From: Atopobiaceae bacterium
GTDB taxonomy: Bacteria > Actinomycetota > Coriobacteriia > Coriobacteriales > Atopobiaceae
Assembly: GCA_017510785.1 (NCBI GenBank)
Contig: JAFWMH010000050.1
Span: 1 to 39,503, forward strand
DNA: 39,503 nucleotides
Direction: 5' to 3'
The notes beneath the pieces were generated by a model. The model did not search any database. It was not told the origin of the DNA and was given only the letters and a program-made list of their open reading frames with translations. A program made the translations under genes and the position numbers. Each line of letters begins with the position of its first letter. Position 1 is the stretch's first letter. This document shows positions 23,941-31,392 of this stretch, piece by piece.

Positions 23941-26586
23941 TTAGTCCTCGTAGGAGCTCGCCTCACGCCCATAATAGGCATCCAGGTACAGCTCGCGAAT
24001 CTCGGAGATGAGCGGATACCGCGGATTGGCGCCCGTGCACTGGTCGTTGAAGGCCTGCTTGCTCATGTCGTCAAGCGTGTCGAGGAAGTACTGCTCGTCC
24101 ACGCCAAACCCGGCAATCGTCTCGGGCACACCCACGTGAGCCTTAAGCTCCTCGATGCCCGCGATGAAGTTCTCGAACACCTCGTCGTCGTTGGCACCCG
24201 TAAATCCGCAATAGCGTGCGAAGCGGCAGTAGCGCTCCTTGGCCTGCGGCTTTTGATACTGGCTGAACGTACCCATCTTCTTGGGACACTCGGCGGCGTT
24301 GTAGCGCATCACGCGCGTAAGGATAACGGCGTTGGCCCAGCCGTGCGCGATGTGATGGAAGGCACCAAGCTTGTGCGCCATGGAGTGGTTAACGCCAAGG
24401 AAGGCGTTTGCGAAGGCCATACCGGCCAGGCAGCTCGCGTTGGCCATGTGGTCGCGAGCCTCCACGTCGTTGGGGTTGTCGTAGGCACGCGGCAAGCACT
24501 CGAACACGAGACGTCCTGCCTCAAGAGCGAGCGGGTTGGTGTAGTCGGACGCCATAATGGAAACGAACGCCTCAAGCGAATGCGTGAGCACGTCAACGCC
24601 AGAAGCCGAGGTAAGGCCCTTGGGCTGGCTCATCATATTGTCGGTATCGACGATGGCCATGTTGGGCATGAGCGCGTAGTCGGCAAGCGGCCACTTAACG
24701 CCCGTCTCCGCCTCGGTGATAATAGCGAACGGCGTGACCTCAGAACCCGTACCGGAGCTTGTGGGGATGCACACGAAGTAGCACTTCGAGCCCAGCTCGG
24801 GATACTCGAAGATGCGCTTGCGAATGTCCATGAAGTCCATGGCCATATCCTCGAACTTCGCCTCGGGATGCTCGTACATAAGCCACATAATCTTGGCCGC
24901 GTCCATGGCCGAACCGCCACCCACGGCAATGATGGTGTCGGGATCGAAGGCCGCGAGCTGGCGCACGCCCTCCTGCGCGTTGTGCAGCTTGGGATCGGGC
25001 TCCACATCCCAGAAGGAGCTGTGAACGATGCCCATCTTGTCGAGCTGCTCCTCAATAACCTTGGTGAAGCCACTCTTGTAGAGGAACTGGTCGGTTACAA
25101 TAAACGCGCGCTTCTTGCCCATCGTGCCCAGCTCGTCGAGGGCCAGCGACATGCAGCCCTTCTTGAAGTACACCTTTTCGGGCGTGCGGAACCACAGCAT
25201 GTTCTCTCGCCTCTCTGCCACCGTCTTTACGTTAATAAGGTGCTTTACTCCCACGTTCTCGCTTACGGAGTTGCCGCCCCACGAGCCGCAGCCCAGCGTG
25301 AGCGACGGCGCAAGCTGGAAGTTATACAGGTCGCCAATGCCACCGTGGCTGGAAGGCGTGTTTACGAGGATGCGGCAGGTCTTCATGGCCGCAGCGTGCT
25401 TGGCCATCTTCTCGGCCTCGTTCACGTTGATGTAAAGCGAGCTCGTGTGGCCGTATCCGCCGTCGGCAACGAGGCGCTCGGCCTTGGCAATGGCCTCGTC
25501 GAAGTCGGCCGCATGGTACATGGCGAGCACGGGGCTCAGTTTTTCGTGCGCAAACTCCTCGCTAATGTCCACGCTCTCCACCTCGCCAATGAGGATCTTG
25601 GTGGACGCAGGCACCTCGACGCCTGCCAGGCCTGCGATGGTGTGCGCGGTTTGTCCCACGATGCGCGCGTTGAGACGACCGTTAATGATGATGGTCTTGC
25701 GCACCTTATCGAGCTCATCGCCCTTAAGGAAGTAGCAGCCGCGACGCTCGAACTCGGCTTTCGCGGCAGCATAGGCCTCGTCGCCCACTACGGTGACGGA
25801 CTGCTCGGAAGCGCAAATCATGCCGTTGTCGAAAGTCTTGGAGTGAATGATGGAGTTCACGGCCATAATCACGTCGGCCGTGTCGTCGATAATAACCGGC
25901 GTGTTGCCTGCGCCGACACCGAGGGCCGGCGTGCCGGAGCTGTAGGCAGCCTTGACCATGCCGGGGCCACCGGTGGCGAGGATGATGTCGGACTCGGCCA
26001 TGAGCGTGTTCGTGTTCTCGAGCGAGAGGGCCTCAATCCAGCCAATGATGTGTTCGGGAGCGCCTGCGGCCACGGCGGCCTCGAGGACGATGCGCGCAGC
26101 CTCGGCAGTACACTTCTTGGCACGCGGATGCGGGCTAATCATAATGGCATTGCGCGTCTTGAGAGCGAGCAGGCACTTAAAGATGGCCGTCGAGGTGGGG
26201 TTGGTGGTGGGGATAACGGCACCGATAACACCAATCGGCTCGGCGATTTTCTTGGTGCCGCCGGCCTTGTCTTCCTCGATGACGCCGCAGGTCTTGGTGT
26301 GCTTGTACGCGTTATAAATGTACTCGGAAGCGTAGTGGTTCTTAATGATTTTATCTTCTACAAGACCCATGCCCGTCTCCTCGACGGCCATCTCGGCCAG
26401 CGGGATGCGCGCCTTGTTGGCGGCCATGGCGGCCTCGTAAAAGATCTTGTCTACCTGCTCCTGGGTGTAGGTGGCAAACTTCGCCTGCGCCTCGCGCATG
26501 AGGGCAAGCTTTTGCGTGAGCTCTTCGTCGCTGCGCACAACGAGGGCTGGTCCATCGTCAAACACAGTCTTGGTCTCTTCAGACAT
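23941..26586 (-). CDS. adhE: Bifunctional acetaldehyde-CoA/alcohol dehydrogenase
   Basis: An 881-residue fermentation enzyme that reduces acetyl-CoA to acetaldehyde and then to ethanol, oxidising two NADH. The N-terminal aldehyde dehydrogenase half (about 1-440) has the active-site Cys258 in NGMICASEQS. The C-terminal iron-dependent alcohol dehydrogenase half (about 455-870) has the NAD loop VGGGSAMDAAK and the iron ligands in GVDVLTHSLEAF and HSMAHKLGAFHHIAHG. AdhE normally forms filaments (spirosomes). The frame extends to 26679, but the ATG at 26586 has AAGGGAGGATC upstream and matches the family's N-terminus. Two copies of the TCGTTTCAACA-type operator lie just downstream of its predicted promoter, linking it to the hexitol genes. 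Confidence 0.97.
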   Translation of the reverse strand: MSEETKTVFDDGPALVVRSDEELTQKLALMREAQAKFATYTQEQVDKIFYEAAMAANKARIPLAEMAVEETGMGLVEDKIIKNHYASEYIYNAYKHTKTCGVIEEDKAGGTKKIAEPIGVIGAVIPTTNPTSTAIFKCLLALKTRNAIMISPHPRAKKCTAEAARIVLEAAVAAGAPEHIIGWIEALSLENTNTLMAESDIILATGGPGMVKAAYSSGTPALGVGAGNTPVIIDDTADVIMAVNSIIHSKTFDNGMICASEQSVTVVGDEAYAAAKAEFERRGCYFLKGDELDKVRKTIIINGRLNARIVGQTAHTIAGLAGVEVPASTKILIGEVESVDISEEFAHEKLSPVLAMYHAADFDEAIAKAERLVADGGYGHTSSLYINVNEAEKMAKHAAAMKTCRILVNTPSSHGGIGDLYNFQLAPSLTLGCGSWGGNSVSENVGVKHLINVKTVAERRENMLWFRTPEKVYFKKGCMSLALDELGTMGKKRAFIVTDQFLYKSGFTKVIEEQLDKMGIVHSSFWDVEPDPKLHNAQEGVRQLAAFDPDTIIAVGGGSAMDAAKIMWLMYEHPEAKFEDMAMDFMDIRKRIFEYPELGSKCYFVCIPTSSGTGSEVTPFAIITEAETGVKWPLADYALMPNMAIVDTDNMMSQPKGLTSASGVDVLTHSLEAFVSIMASDYTNPLALEAGRLVFECLPRAYDNPNDVEARDHMANASCLAGMAFANAFLGVNHSMAHKLGAFHHIAHGWANAVILTRVMRYNAAECPKKMGTFSQYQKPQAKERYCRFARYCGFTGANDDEVFENFIAGIEELKAHVGVPETIAGFGVDEQYFLDTLDDMSKQAFNDQCTGANPRYPLISEIRELYLDAYYGREASSYED

Positions 26587-26712
26587 CAATGATCCTCCCT
26601 TAATCGGATGTACTTTTGATCTGTCGGCGTTCAATGCGTGCTCTTGCGGCGTTACGTGCAGGCGTCCTCTCCCGTGCACCCCTCCTTAGGTAGGCGATAC
26701 GACGTCGTCATT

Positions 26713-26746
26713 TTCGTATCAACAGGCGTTTTTGTCGTTTCAACAC
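26713..26746. promoter_or_regulatory. Two operator-like sites in the adhE promoter region
   Basis: TTGTCGTTTCAACAC (26732-26746) is identical over 15 bases to 31336-31350 in front of the PTS gene. A second, weaker site CGTATCAACAG (26715-26725) lies exactly 21 bases away, two helical turns. Relative to the predicted adhE start point (about 26749), the first site covers about +3 to +14, a repressing position. Confidence 0.65.
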
Positions 26747-26755
26747 CTTAGTTGC

Positions 26756-26784
26756 AGCATATACTGTTGTTTCACAAATTTCAA
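26756..26784 (-). promoter_or_regulatory. Predicted adhE promoter
   Basis: Reading leftwards, TTGAAA (26784-26779) and TATGCT (26761-26756) are separated by 17 bases. The predicted start is near 26749, giving a leader of about 160 bases. A TTGTGA half-site lies in the spacer, but its partner is missing. The remainder of the 392-base gap 26587-26978 is AT-rich without a gene. Confidence 0.6.
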
Positions 26785-26978
26785 GCTTTTGTTTTGCAAA
26801 ATACCGCGAACGATAGCAAATTTGCGGCGAGTGTATAGCTTGGCCATGGCATCAGACAAGCCACACGTTTTTTCGGCGTTACCTGTCCCATGCGCTATCC
26901 CTGGAGCTCGGCATTTGCAATTCGTAGAAGCATGTCATGCTTCGTGGCGCATCGCGTTCGCCGTCCTCGGCGATGAAG

Positions 26979-28598
26979 TTACATGGGATGCCGCTCTATC
27001 TTACAGCTGTGTTCCTTTGTCTTTGCGTCGTAGCTCACGCCGACGAGCACGATGTCGCCACCGAACCCCTGCAAGGCCCGAGGGTAGTTCCTGTCATGTA
27101 TCTGCTGTATCGCGCCGTCCGCTGCGTTGTCCCACTTCAGTTCCACGACCATCGCGGGAAGGGCAGACCTACGTTTGGGAAGGAACACGACGTCAGCCAA
27201 GCCGTGACCCGAGGGCAGCTCCTCAATCTTGGCATACTGATCCACGCAAGAGAGGTATGCCATCTTCACCACATACCTCAGGCTTTGCTCATTGTTGTAA
27301 AAAGGCGGCGCATACTCCGAGTCGTGCACTTCTTGGATAGCCTTCGCAACCTTCGCCTCCCTACCAGCAAGCGTGTCCTCGAGCAGTTCGTCAGAACGGC
27401 GAACCAGCGCGACAAGCTCCGGGTGCCTCGCGCGGCGCAGAACGTTATCGAACTCCGTGCGGACCTCTTCGTTCGGGATGCTGCAGAGACCCGCCATCAC
27501 CTCGTCTTCGTCATCGTAGAAATCCGGTACCTCCTCGTACGTGAGGTAGCCTAGATGCACCATGAGCGTAAGGACATCATCCTTGCAAGTGAACGTCTCG
27601 ACATCGTTCTGGAAGGAATCAGTTTCTATCTCGACTTGCTCGCCGGCCATGAGCCGAGCAATGTCTGCCTGCAGGCCGTCCTGATTCATGTCGATGTAGG
27701 TCATCAGCACGTCGGCCGCCGAGGTCTTCTTCCAGTAGGATTTGTATCTGCCCGAATCAAGCGCGTGCATAACGGAGTAGGGGTTGTACATCGAATGCGC
27801 ATCCCCTACGGTGTATCCGTCGTACCATCGCCGCATGCGCGCGAAGCTCCTGCCCCGCTCCTCGCAGAGCTCGCGAACCTCGCGCTCGGTAAAACCAACG
27901 TATGTGGCAAAGCTACCCGGATCCAGTACAGAATACTCACGGAAGTCAGAAATCGCCGACTGTGAGCCGTTCTTCTTAATCGGGAGGATTCCGGTCATGT
28001 AGGCAGCCGCGACAACCTTGGGCGTGAAGCTGTTGTTCTTGAACCACGAACGAAGCAGATTGAGATAACGATTCTGCGCCTCTCCGTCATGAGTGGCCTC
28101 GCGTATGAGCGCATCCCACTCGTCAATGATGAAGACGACCTTTGACCCAGTTGCGTTTACGAGAGCTATAAGAGCCTCGGTGGCGGACTCCTTCGCGCCA
28201 CATGCAGGGCACACCTCCGCGGCTTCGCGGCGCACCGCCAATGAGATTCTCGCTGGCACCTCACGCAGCGGAATCCCTTCGACCTCAGCCTCGGAGACGA
28301 AACTCGTCACATCAAGGCTTATGACGTGGTACTTGTTGAGGTGATGCTCGAAGCTCGCATCATCCGCAATCTCGTAGCCAGCAAACAGCTCGCGAGAATC
28401 ACAACTCACATCGTAATATGCGCTCAGCATCTGGGCGGCGTAGGACTTTCCGAAGCGACGGGGCATACTAATGCAGGTAAGGTTTTTGCCGGTTCCGATT
28501 GTCTGATTGAGCTGGCTAATCAGCCCCGTCTTATCTACGTACCCAGCACTCGTCATTCGAACGAACCCGCTGTTCCCCGGATCAAGGTATGTGCCCAT
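26979..28598 (-). CDS. AAA-ATPase-like protein with C-terminal PD-(D/E)XK nuclease-like domain
   Basis: 539 residues. The N-terminal AAA-ATPase-like domain (PF09820 type) opens with a substrate-like SGFVRMTSAGYVDKTGLI, then a Walker A variant SMPRRFGKS (Lys51, Ser52) and Walker B VVFIIDEWD (Asp159, Glu160). The C-terminal domain (PF08011 type) ends with the nuclease-like motif D-x16-E-x-K: Asp469 in LADVVFL, Glu486 and Lys488 in VVELKWD. A CPAC pair lies at about 130-133. Such genes are very common, often in many copies, in gut anaerobes; their function is unproven, with suggested links to mobile elements or defence. The ATG at 28598 has GAGGAGGTGCGAC upstream. It stands as a single gene, with an extended -10 (TGCTATAGT, 28643-28635) in front. 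Confidence 0.85.
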   Translation of the reverse strand: MGTYLDPGNSGFVRMTSAGYVDKTGLISQLNQTIGTGKNLTCISMPRRFGKSYAAQMLSAYYDVSCDSRELFAGYEIADDASFEHHLNKYHVISLDVTSFVSEAEVEGIPLREVPARISLAVRREAAEVCPACGAKESATEALIALVNATGSKVVFIIDEWDALIREATHDGEAQNRYLNLLRSWFKNNSFTPKVVAAAYMTGILPIKKNGSQSAISDFREYSVLDPGSFATYVGFTEREVRELCEERGRSFARMRRWYDGYTVGDAHSMYNPYSVMHALDSGRYKSYWKKTSAADVLMTYIDMNQDGLQADIARLMAGEQVEIETDSFQNDVETFTCKDDVLTLMVHLGYLTYEEVPDFYDDEDEVMAGLCSIPNEEVRTEFDNVLRRARHPELVALVRRSDELLEDTLAGREAKVAKAIQEVHDSEYAPPFYNNEQSLRYVVKMAYLSCVDQYAKIEELPSGHGLADVVFLPKRRSALPAMVVELKWDNAADGAIQQIHDRNYPRALQGFGGDIVLVGVSYDAKTKEHSCKIERHPM

Positions 28599-28887
28599 GT
28601 CGCACCTCCTCGCGACTTCCATAAGCATGTGTTCACTATAGCATGCACCGTGGGCACATGCCGTGCGTCACGGCTCACACTCCCCACGGCGCAGAAGTCG
28701 AGCGCGAGCGGGTCTACTCATCTGACCCCATTCTACTATTTCTATTATGCTTCATGCATCCGTACGGGCGGCCTGGTGCGAACCCTAAACATAAAAGACT
28801 GTCCCGCAGAGCCGGACGCTTGGGGTAGCCATCCGTCCGATTCAGCAGGCAGTACTCAAAGAACTTTCGAGGGTTATGGCATAGTTA

Positions 28888-29646
28888 TCACAGCAACGTC
28901 ACGCCCGCATCCTCACAAGAGGTCGCAAAGTCGTCGGAAAGGCCACCATCCGAAACGACGGTATGCACGTCCTTGAGGCTGCACACCCTAAACGTGGAAG
29001 GACGGCCTTCCTTGCTTGAATCCATGAGCACGACGCACTTGTGCGCCCGTTTTACAAGCGTAGACTTGAACACGGCTTCGTCATCGGAACCACACGAGAA
29101 GCCCTCACCGCGCTGATACCCCGTCACGCCCAAAAACACCTGGTCGAACGTCAAAGATCGCGCCGCCTCAACGGCACGGGCTCCCATGGTGCTCTTCGAA
29201 TACCGATTGAGACGCCCTCCCACCACGTAGGTCTTCGTGCGCTCCAAACGTGCAAGCTCCGAAGCAACGGTAAGAGAGTTGGTAAATACCAGCAGTTCAA
29301 TGTCCTCCATCGCGCTGGCAAGCGCAGTCGTCGTGCTACCCGAGTCTATAAAAATGGTACGCCCCGGTCGGATGAGTTCCACTGCCTTTTGCGCAATGGT
29401 CGTTTTCTCCACCGAGCGCCGCCCCACGCGACGGGCAAGCAGGTCGTCGGTACCAACGGCAAAGCCTACCGACTTGGCCCCACCATGAACGCGGATAATA
29501 AGACGCTGCTGGTCGAGCATCTTGAGGTCGGTACGCAACGTCATCTCGCTCACATCGGGAAACATGTTCTTGAGCTGCGTAAACGTAACACTACCCTCAC
29601 TGTTTATGTAATCTACTATCCGCTCTCGGCGCTCCGCCTTGGCCAT
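28888..29646 (-). CDS. DeoR-family transcriptional regulator
   Basis: 252 residues. The N-terminal helix-turn-helix (about 1-57) has the DeoR signature RRERIVDYINSEGSV...SEMTLRTDLKMLDQQRLIIRVHGGA. The C-terminal sugar-phosphate sensor domain (about 75-230) includes FIDSGSTTTALA and MGARAVEAARSLTFDQVFLG. Members repress sugar or polyol genes and are released by a phosphorylated sugar. Three ATG/TTG starts are possible; the ATG at 29646 has GGAAGG seven bases upstream and leaves the domain intact, so I use it. A plausible promoter lies upstream (TTGGTA and TTATAT, 17-base spacer). Its neighbours are the hexitol-phosphate dehydrogenase and mannitol PTS genes, making it the likely reader of the shared CGTTTCAACAC operator. 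Confidence 0.9.
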   Translation of the reverse strand: MAKAERRERIVDYINSEGSVTFTQLKNMFPDVSEMTLRTDLKMLDQQRLIIRVHGGAKSVGFAVGTDDLLARRVGRRSVEKTTIAQKAVELIRPGRTIFIDSGSTTTALASAMEDIELLVFTNSLTVASELARLERTKTYVVGGRLNRYSKSTMGARAVEAARSLTFDQVFLGVTGYQRGEGFSCGSDDEAVFKSTLVKRAHKCVVLMDSSKEGRPSTFRVCSLKDVHTVVSDGGLSDDFATSCEDAGVTLL

Positions 29647-29740
29647 GGTGCTGCCTTCCAAGTCTGCCATCTTCCTATCCAATCTACCATATAATTTGGC
29701 GTAGTTGCGGATACCAAAAAGTAATACTTAAACCTCTCGC

Positions 29741-29794
29741 AAGAAAAGGGGACGGGGATGCTTCTCCCGTACTCAGGATTCCATCTCCGTCCCC
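29741..29794 (-). terminator. Intrinsic terminator of the dehydrogenase gene
   Basis: On the minus strand GGGGACGGAGATG (29794-29782) pairs with CATCCCCGTCCCC (29760-29748), a 13-bp stem with one G-U pair. It is followed at once by TTTTCTT. It lies 45 bases after the dehydrogenase stop and separates it from the DeoR gene. Confidence 0.75.
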
Positions 29795-29838
29795 AGCCAT
29801 AGGCTCAAGCCATCGGCGTACTAAGCACAACTGTCTCG

Positions 29839-31101
29839 CTACTCAGACCAGTTCTCGAGCAGGAAGCGCTCGGCGGCGGGGCACCAAAGGCCATTGTTGC
29901 CCTCAACGATATCTGCGAGGCCAGCATAGCGCTCGTCATCGGCAGCCTTGTCGCGCAACTCGTCAAGTGCCACGAGCGGCATGGTAATGTGCGTGTAGAT
30001 GAGCTTCTTGCCGCCGGGAATGCCAGGCAGGTTGCACGTCGCGGAAGCAGCAGCGTCGAGACCTCCGATGTGAGTAACCATAACGGCAGGGTCAATACGA
30101 CCAGCAGCCGTAAGCTCGAGCGACTCAATCATGTCAGCTGTGTTACCACCCGTCGTGCCCATAACGTGCGTGGAGTTATAGTGCACGTCGTAGAAGTTGA
30201 TGGGCGCGCTAAAGGCGGTATCGGTGGGACCAGCGAAGAAGTTCAGGCAGCCGTCGCGACCCAAGATGGCACTCGACTGCTCGATGACCGCCGCCACCGG
30301 CGCATAGCACAACACGTCGTCGTAGCCCTTGCCACCGGTAATGGCGCGCAGCTCGGCCACGGGGTCGTCCATGTTACCCGTGTTCACGAAGTGCAGCTCG
30401 ACGCCCGTCTCTTCCTTTACCTGCTCGGGCGGGAAGAGGCTCGCGGCACGGTCCAAACGATCCTGGTTGATGTCGGTTACCACGAGCAGGCCGGGCTTGC
30501 GGTCGCGATGCAGCGCATAGGTGAGCGCGCCCAAGCCCATCGGGCCGGCACCTGCGGTAATGGCGAGGTTGCCACCCTCACGAATGCCCATCTCATGCGT
30601 GTAAACGCCCATCTGCGTGTGATACGCCGCATTCAGTGCTCCAATCGAGCAGCTCAGAGGCTCGGCGAGCGACGCCTGGTAGTACGCCTCGCCCTCGTAC
30701 ACGAGGAAGCTGTTAGTGGCAAAAATCTCCTGCGGGAGAATGCAATACGTAGCGTCGCCACCGCAGAACTCATAGGAGTATCCGGGCGAGTCCATGGAAC
30801 CCTTGTAGTTAATGGCAGGCTGGATGGTGAACTTCTGGCCAGGCTTGTACTTATCTGCGTACTTGGCGCCCACCTCAACGATGTTGCCCGCGAACTCATG
30901 GCCCGTGATGGGCGGATGCTCGGCTGCGTCGGCGTGAACGCGCTTGTGATCGGTGCCCAGCTTGGCCATTTTGTAGGTGGACATGCAAATGGAGTCCGAA
31001 ACCACCTCGACGAGCATCTCGTCGTCCTTGATGGGGGGCAGATCGAACTCTTCGAGCCTCAAATCCATCGCTGCGTGAAGCCTTACTGCCTTTGCCTTCA
31101 T
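29839..31101 (-). CDS. Zinc-dependent MDR polyol-phosphate dehydrogenase (L-sorbose-1-phosphate reductase-like)
   Basis: A 420-residue medium-chain dehydrogenase/reductase. Catalytic zinc ligands are Cys39 (SDSICMSTYK), His68/Glu69 (ITGHEF) and probably Glu147 (LAEP). The NAD(P) motif is TAGAGPMGLGALTY (about 182-195). No four-Cys structural zinc lobe is visible, as in the SorE-like subgroup, whose N-terminus (RLEEFDLPPIKDDEML, SDSICMS, GYSYEFCGGDATY) closely resembles this one as I remember it. That enzyme interconverts L-sorbose 1-phosphate and glucitol 6-phosphate. Here the neighbour is a mannitol-type PTS, so the natural substrate could be mannitol 1-phosphate or glucitol 6-phosphate, giving fructose 6-phosphate or sorbose 1-phosphate. 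The ATG at 31101 has AAAGGAAC upstream. It has its own consensus promoter with an operator downstream. Confidence 0.82.
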   Translation of the reverse strand: MKAKAVRLHAAMDLRLEEFDLPPIKDDEMLVEVVSDSICMSTYKMAKLGTDHKRVHADAAEHPPITGHEFAGNIVEVGAKYADKYKPGQKFTIQPAINYKGSMDSPGYSYEFCGGDATYCILPQEIFATNSFLVYEGEAYYQASLAEPLSCSIGALNAAYHTQMGVYTHEMGIREGGNLAITAGAGPMGLGALTYALHRDRKPGLLVVTDINQDRLDRAASLFPPEQVKEETGVELHFVNTGNMDDPVAELRAITGGKGYDDVLCYAPVAAVIEQSSAILGRDGCLNFFAGPTDTAFSAPINFYDVHYNSTHVMGTTGGNTADMIESLELTAAGRIDPAVMVTHIGGLDAAASATCNLPGIPGGKKLIYTHITMPLVALDELRDKAADDERYAGLADIVEGNNGLWCPAAERFLLENWSE

Positions 31102-31132
31102 TATTGTTCCTTTCCGTTCGTAGTTTTGTTTT

Positions 31133-31143
31133 CGTTTCAACAC
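31133..31143. promoter_or_regulatory. Operator-like site in the dehydrogenase promoter
   Basis: CGTTTCAACAC lies 10 bases beyond the predicted -10 of the dehydrogenase gene, at about +4 to +14. This is the same relative position as at adhE and the PTS gene. Inferred repressor site. Confidence 0.6.
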
Positions 31144-31153
31144 TTTACACAGT

Positions 31154-31181
31154 ATTCTATCCTTCATTTCGAAAATGTCAA
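31154..31181 (-). promoter_or_regulatory. Near-consensus promoter of the dehydrogenase gene
   Basis: Reading leftwards, a perfect TTGACA (31181-31176) and TAGAAT (31159-31154) are separated by 16 bases. The predicted start is near 31147, with a 46-base leader. Confidence 0.75.
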
Positions 31182-31286
31182 CACTTACTCTTGGAGCGAG
31201 TGATATTCGAAAGATTACCAGTTAAATGTGGCTAATTCCTACGTATGCATTACCGTTCGCGGATAATTTCCTACCATTTATCTTAT

Positions 31287-31350
31287 CGTTTCAAAACCAT
31301 GTTGATGTTTTGGTTCGAAATTCTTAGAGTGCTAATTGTCGTTTCAACAC
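31287..31350 (+). promoter_or_regulatory. PTS promoter with two operator-like sites
   Basis: TTGATG (31302-31307) and TAGAGT (31325-31330) are spaced by 17 bases. TTGTCGTTTCAACAC at 31336-31350 covers the predicted start point to about +14 and is identical to the adhE site. A second site, CGTTTCAAAAC (31287-31297), lies 53 bases upstream, about five helical turns, and could allow looping. The surrounding 31200-31375 is distinctly AT-rich. Confidence 0.6.
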
Positions 31351-31392
31351 ATTTAGCTTCGTAATCGCACGTCATCTTTGGAAGGAGAGATA

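Noticed and set aside
23152..26592. 1146-residue rightward frame opposite the kinase and adhE
   Set aside because: It is antisense to two secure genes. The long open frame results from GC-rich third positions, and its product has the His/Val/Arg-rich look of antisense translation.
26762..26784. Rex (NADH-sensing) operator in the adhE promoter
   Set aside because: Only one TTGTGA half-site is present; the inverted TCACAA partner at the right distance is missing.
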